DNA of 64,000 bases from NCBI GenBank assembly GCA_033002965.1, contig JAURVB010013253.1:1-64000 (forward strand), given 5' to 3'. This stretch comes from Piper betle. Taxonomy: Eukaryota; Streptophyta; Magnoliopsida; Piperales; Piperaceae. Positions 59,884-64,000 of this stretch are shown one piece after another. The notes below the pieces were generated by a model. The model worked only from the letters and a program-made list of their open reading frames with translations. It did no database searches and was not told where the DNA came from. The translations under genes and the position numbers were made by a program. Position 1 is the first letter of the stretch. Each line of letters opens with the position of its first letter.

Positions 59884-60719
59884 CATGGTTGCATAAATCG
59901 GAATCGGAATCGAAATCGGTTTTCCAAGGAGTCGGAATCAGAATCAGAATCGGTCTGAATCGGCTAGGAATCGGTTTAGTTGAATCGGTCTAAATTAGTT
60001 TAATCGGTCATATATAATAATTTGATAATTCATAATATAAATATATTAAGATTAGGTATTGATGTTATTTTGATATTATTCTGTGTATTATAGTTTATGA
60101 TATTTTTAAATATTTTTTTTAAAATTATTTAGAATTAATTATTATTTTTAACTCGAGTTAGACTCGAGTCAACTTTTAATTACTAGAATGTCACCCTCCG
60201 CTCTTTACCCCCCGCCGGCGGCGGCGGCCCGGTCGGCGGCGAGTCTCGCGGCGGCGATGTCGGTAGCCCGGTCGGACGAACAGTCGGCGGCCCGGAGTCG
60301 GCGGCGGAGTCGGGAGCAATTCGTACATCACAGTCCGATTCGGTCCGGTCACACGTCGGCGGCGAGGTTGGCAGCCCTGTCGGCGGCAAACCCGGAGTCG
60401 GGGAGGCACGGCAGAGGGCGAAAACGGGGCGGCGGCGGGCGGACGAGCGGCGGCGGTGTGGGGGGGAGCGGGTTTATTTTAGGTTTTTAAAATCCAAATT
60501 ACCATTTTATGCATGCTTAAATAATTTAATAAAAATCATACATAGGGTATTTTAGTAATTTCTTAAAAAAACCGATTCCGATTTAAAACTGCTGATTCCG
60601 AGTTAAATCGGTTGGAATCGGGCAAACTCGACCGATTCCGAGGCCGATTCGAGCCCGACTCGCTGAGCCGATTTAAATCGGCCGATTCCACACGGAATCG
60701 GCCGATTCGTGCATCAGAG
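59884..60719 (-). mobile_element. Non-autonomous hAT-like transposon, copy 2 (inverted)
   Basis: Flanked by a perfect 8-bp duplication GTTTGTAC (59876-59883 and 60720-60727). It begins CATGGTTGCATAAATCGG, the reverse complement of the end of copy 1, and ends in CGGCCGATTCGTGCATCAGAG. The order of parts is copy 1 in reverse: GAATCGG arrays, AT-rich DNA with a shared block near 60050-60090, ACTCGAGTTAGACTCGAGTC at about 60152-60171, a GC-rich block, then GAATCGG arrays. Non-coding. Confidence 0.85.
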
Positions 60720-60901
60720 GTTTGTACTAATTATTTTCTTAACCAGTAATAATCGTTATTGACGTTTTTTTATTATATAATAGGTCTTGTGTTCTTATAT
60801 GTTGGGTCGACTTTGGTAAAATGACAGATAAATATTACACACACTTGAGCTCAAATGGTCATTGTTTTCTTTCATTCTTTTATTTGTATTGATGTGTGTC
60901 A

Positions 60902-63900
60902 TGTAACACCCCAATCCAGTTTACACTCAACCTGGACCGGAACTATTACAAAGGATCGAACTACTCATAAACCGATTAAGTTGGCTGACCCAAAACCTAA
61001 ACGGCTACAACATAACCCTCTCGACGTCTCAAGATGGAGCACGCCGCTAATGCGCAAACAATATATGAATGAGATGCAAAACCCTAACAGGATACTACGT
61101 GAATGTCATGATAATAATCACACACCAAAGTAATTAAAATAGCAACAAAATTCATAAAACCTGGAATAAAATGGACAGAGCCTCCCCTAAAAGTGCAATA
61201 AGGGGACGACCTGTTAAAAACACGGCACATTATAGGGTATATATATAAAACCATAATGCATACCACAATAGGAGTTAAGCAATAACACGTCTTATAATTG
61301 GGTCTAGCCCACCTGCAATTTCATACTCCGCTCATTTGGTTCCTTTTCATTTCAGCATAGCACATCATTAGAGCTTTTCTCAAAACATTTCCAAGCATTT
61401 CTAAAACAAGGCATACAAGCCTCACAAACACATGCATATATACACAAATATGTAAATCTAATACAACAGCCAATCACATCACATCTTACGCAAAAGTCGG
61501 CGCGGCGCTAGGTATGTGTGTGCAATGCAAACACTAATCCTTCGTCAAGGCCGGCATACACCATTCATCGTCCTCACCTACATATAGTAGAAAAACATCA
61601 GCAACAGGTGTCACTGGTCCGGAAATAACTAATATCAAACTGGAACATGAGAGCAAACTCTCATGGAAAGCAAACAATCATATATCTTCCTCAAGAACTC
61701 TCATAAGGGCAACTACAAAGGAGCCGTTGAGCAGCTGACTCAACAGCATCCTGATCTATCTGGTACTGTGCCACTCTCAGCACTTCTTTTTCAGTACTTC
61801 ACGTAAAACTTTATCCTAAGCCCTCTCCGAACCTCCATATTACTCCTGGCCTTGAGCACGAAGGCCGAGCACTCTCAGGCAGTCGCCTTTAGTACCCTTT
61901 GAACCACAAGTCCGGACATGCGCTGTACTAAACAGTACCCGTAAACCTCCACGTTCTCCGGGTGTGAGGAACTCAAACGCGGAGTTGTCAGGATCCCTCG
62001 GGAATGGAACAGTCCGCTGGCACTAATCCAGAGCCCGCTTTGACTGTCACGACATCCGCTCATGGTACGTGCAGTCAGTTTCTCCATCTCTTGTCTCACT
62101 GAAAACTCGATAAAACTATTTATAGGGCTGGGTCGGGATTTATTATAATAGGCCCGAAGGCAACTTGAGGTGGATCTTATTTTCGAAAACAAGCTCGAGG
62201 GATCTCATCCTCGAGGGTTATTAATTCCGAAAACAATCAACCAGATGGACACGTGTTAGGTGGGGTCCGATAAATCATCCACCTGACACGTCCTACGATC
62301 AATAAATCAAATCACCGATAGAGTAGAGCGATAAAACCTGAGAAGCGTGTCCTAACGGACCTGTCAGAAGCTCCAAGCGCAGTCTCGTGCCTAGACGGCG
62401 AGCTCCTGCAACGAACCTACATGAACATAACTATTTACTAACGCCCATACATATATGATGCACGCCTATATAACTAATATATCCACATTCATACATGAAT
62501 CTAATCAAACATGACAATCATCTCAACAATCACACTAAATCTCTAATTGTCAAGCAAGTTAATAATTTTATGATTTCCTACGTTACTTATTACCTAACAC
62601 TTTTAATTCCAATTTCAAAGCATACCTATTCTAATTTGGTGACAATAGTTTAATCAATTTAATCCGTTTAACTTAATACTAGCATGCAAAACCTAAATCA
62701 TGCAAATTCATAAATTAACTAGTTAACAAGCATTTAATTAACTATTCAATTGTTTACTAACAATTCCATTAGCCAGCATTTACATCATGCAACACAATCT
62801 ACGCTAATCATCACATGTTTATCATAATTCACAGTTAATTAAACTAAAATCATGAAATTAATAAAATTAATTTCAATACGCTACCATGACCACAACATGT
62901 ATGTAATAATTCTAAAAAAGAAGGAAGAACCACCTCGCGATCGGCGCTGAAATCGGTGCCGACGGACAAAGGCGGTGAAGGCGCGGCCAGCGGTTTTCCG
63001 CCAGTTCCGGTGGTTTTCCGGCGACTGCTCCGGCGGGGCAATCGGAGGTAGGGGTTAGCACCGTCTCGGTGAGCTTGACCCAATGGTGGTGACAACAAGG
63101 GCAGCCGCGGCAGCGATGGCCACCGACGGCGGCGTCGAGTTCGGTCAGGGCGGTCGGTCGCTCCGATCAGACCCACGGCCGGCCTCGACGGCGGCGCTAG
63201 GTAAGGGGGAAAGGTAGGGGAAGTCGAGGGGAGAGCTTCGACGTCACGGCGGCGGCGGTCCGGTGCAGACGGCGGCGAAATCGCGTCGGGAACGGCCGTG
63301 AAATCGAGGGCGATTTCTGGCGTCACGACGGCTGGACGGTGGCCGGGCGTGGTCGAGGCGGCAAGGCGATGGCACGGCCGGGCTGGGCGGCGTCGATCGG
63401 CGGCGAGGTGGCATCGGCGGCGGTGGCGACAACCTCAAGGCGGCGGTGGTGGACGTCGGGGTTTGGGGAGGGAGATGAGAAATATAGGAGTGGCAAACTT
63501 GTAAATAAAACTTGACTCGACACCGGCTCGAGTCAAGAATGATAACTAACTCGGAATAAATCCTAGAAAAATCCAAAAAAATTGGGAAAAATCCCATAAA
63601 ATCAAACAAAACAACACAACATCCAAATGACATGCTGGATAACTAATAACCCACCTGAAGACCATCTAACGTGTCCTAATGCGTTATTCGGCCTAAACTA
63701 ATTCTATGGTCACAACATGAAAAAAAATAAAATCAATTGTATACTCTCATATCTACTGATAACTCAATCTGCTGATGCGTATCTGACGCTATCATCGATA
63801 CTTGGGTATACATGAACCCTCATAGCACGTGTACACGGTCGGCCTCGGCCCCGCACACGTGTTCTGAAAGCTGAACTGACTCAAACCACGGTCAAACCGA

Positions 63901-63945
63901 CCGGCTAACGACTATAAAACCCTAACTCGAGTCGCGGGTTTTACA
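60902..63945 (+). mobile_element. Solo-LTR-like element, copy 3 (3.04 kb)
   Basis: Same orientation as copy 1: it starts TGTAACACCCC and ends GCGGGTTTTACA. Flanking 5-mers TGTCA and ATTCA match at three of five bases, so the target duplication is uncertain. Blocks from about 61590 to 62220 match copy 2 closely (for example ATCCGCTCATGGTACGTGCA). Its GC-rich block is at about 62940-63470, followed by TTGACTCGACACCGGCTCG. The first 250 bp and the 62.4-62.9 kb part differ most from copies 1 and 2. No retrotransposon genes present. Confidence 0.65.
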
Positions 63946-64000
63946 ATTCATATATATATTTGATGTATTATGATGTGTCTTCTATTCTCGAGACACCAAG

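Noticed and set aside
1..64000. CRISPR arrays, tRNA or rRNA genes, riboswitches
   Set aside because: I saw no regularly spaced repeats with unique spacers, no cloverleaf-like sequence and no rRNA segment on either strand. A short tRNA could still be missed by eye.

Overview
This is 64 kb of nuclear DNA from a flowering plant. The genes are split into many short exons by AT-rich introns with GT-AG borders. Their products are plant-type: a plastid sigma factor, a plant CLU/FRIENDLY protein, a chloroplast outer-envelope OEP80 relative and a DRT100-type LRR protein. More than a quarter of the window is transposable-element sequence. I see no prokaryotic operons, rRNA, tRNA or CRISPR arrays. I cannot name the species.

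Layout. 1-4.8 kb: the end of a gag-only LTR retrotransposon whose gag protein carries a PB1-like domain, followed by a probable 3' LTR. 4.8-6.6 kb: no clear gene. 6.6-10.6 kb (-): an OEP80/Toc75-V pseudogene with at least seven reading-frame breaks. 10.6-13.6 kb: AT-rich, with a MITE-like element and a tandem duplication. 13.6-16.9 kb (-): an intact six-exon SIG2 gene (574 aa). 17.7-28.6 kb (-): a 28-exon FRIENDLY/CLU gene (about 1425 aa) with one frame discrepancy at the exon 4/5 junction and one GC-AG intron. 29.5-31.5 kb (+): a broken, unrecognised gene. 32.0-32.9 kb: a non-autonomous hAT with a perfect 8-bp target duplication. 34.1-34.5 kb (+): a frameshifted, truncated DRT100-like LRR gene. 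35.5-38.5 kb (-): an unrecognised multi-exon gene. 40.3-45.3 kb: a large fold-back repeat complex interrupted by a 2.87-kb solo-LTR-like element. 46.7-49.6 kb (-): an intact seven-exon 2-oxoglutarate/Fe(II) dioxygenase (361 aa). 50.2-53.1 kb: a second solo-LTR-like copy, inverted. 53.8-57.9 kb (-): an intact four-exon gene for a 482-aa protein with a PDZ-like segment. 59.9-60.7 kb: a second hAT copy, inverted, with its own perfect 8-bp duplication. 60.9-63.9 kb: a third solo-LTR-like copy.

The genes do not form one pathway. SIG2 (plastid transcription), FRIENDLY (mitochondrial distribution) and the OEP80 relic (outer-envelope beta-barrel assembly) are organelle-related neighbours on the same strand, but nothing shows co-regulation. 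All exon structures were worked out by hand from splice borders, phase arithmetic and family resemblance, without transcript evidence.

The most unusual signals are the gag-PB1 fusion at the left edge, and a GC-rich/GACTCGAGTC module that recurs inside repeats of different classes (hAT, LTR-like and fold-back).
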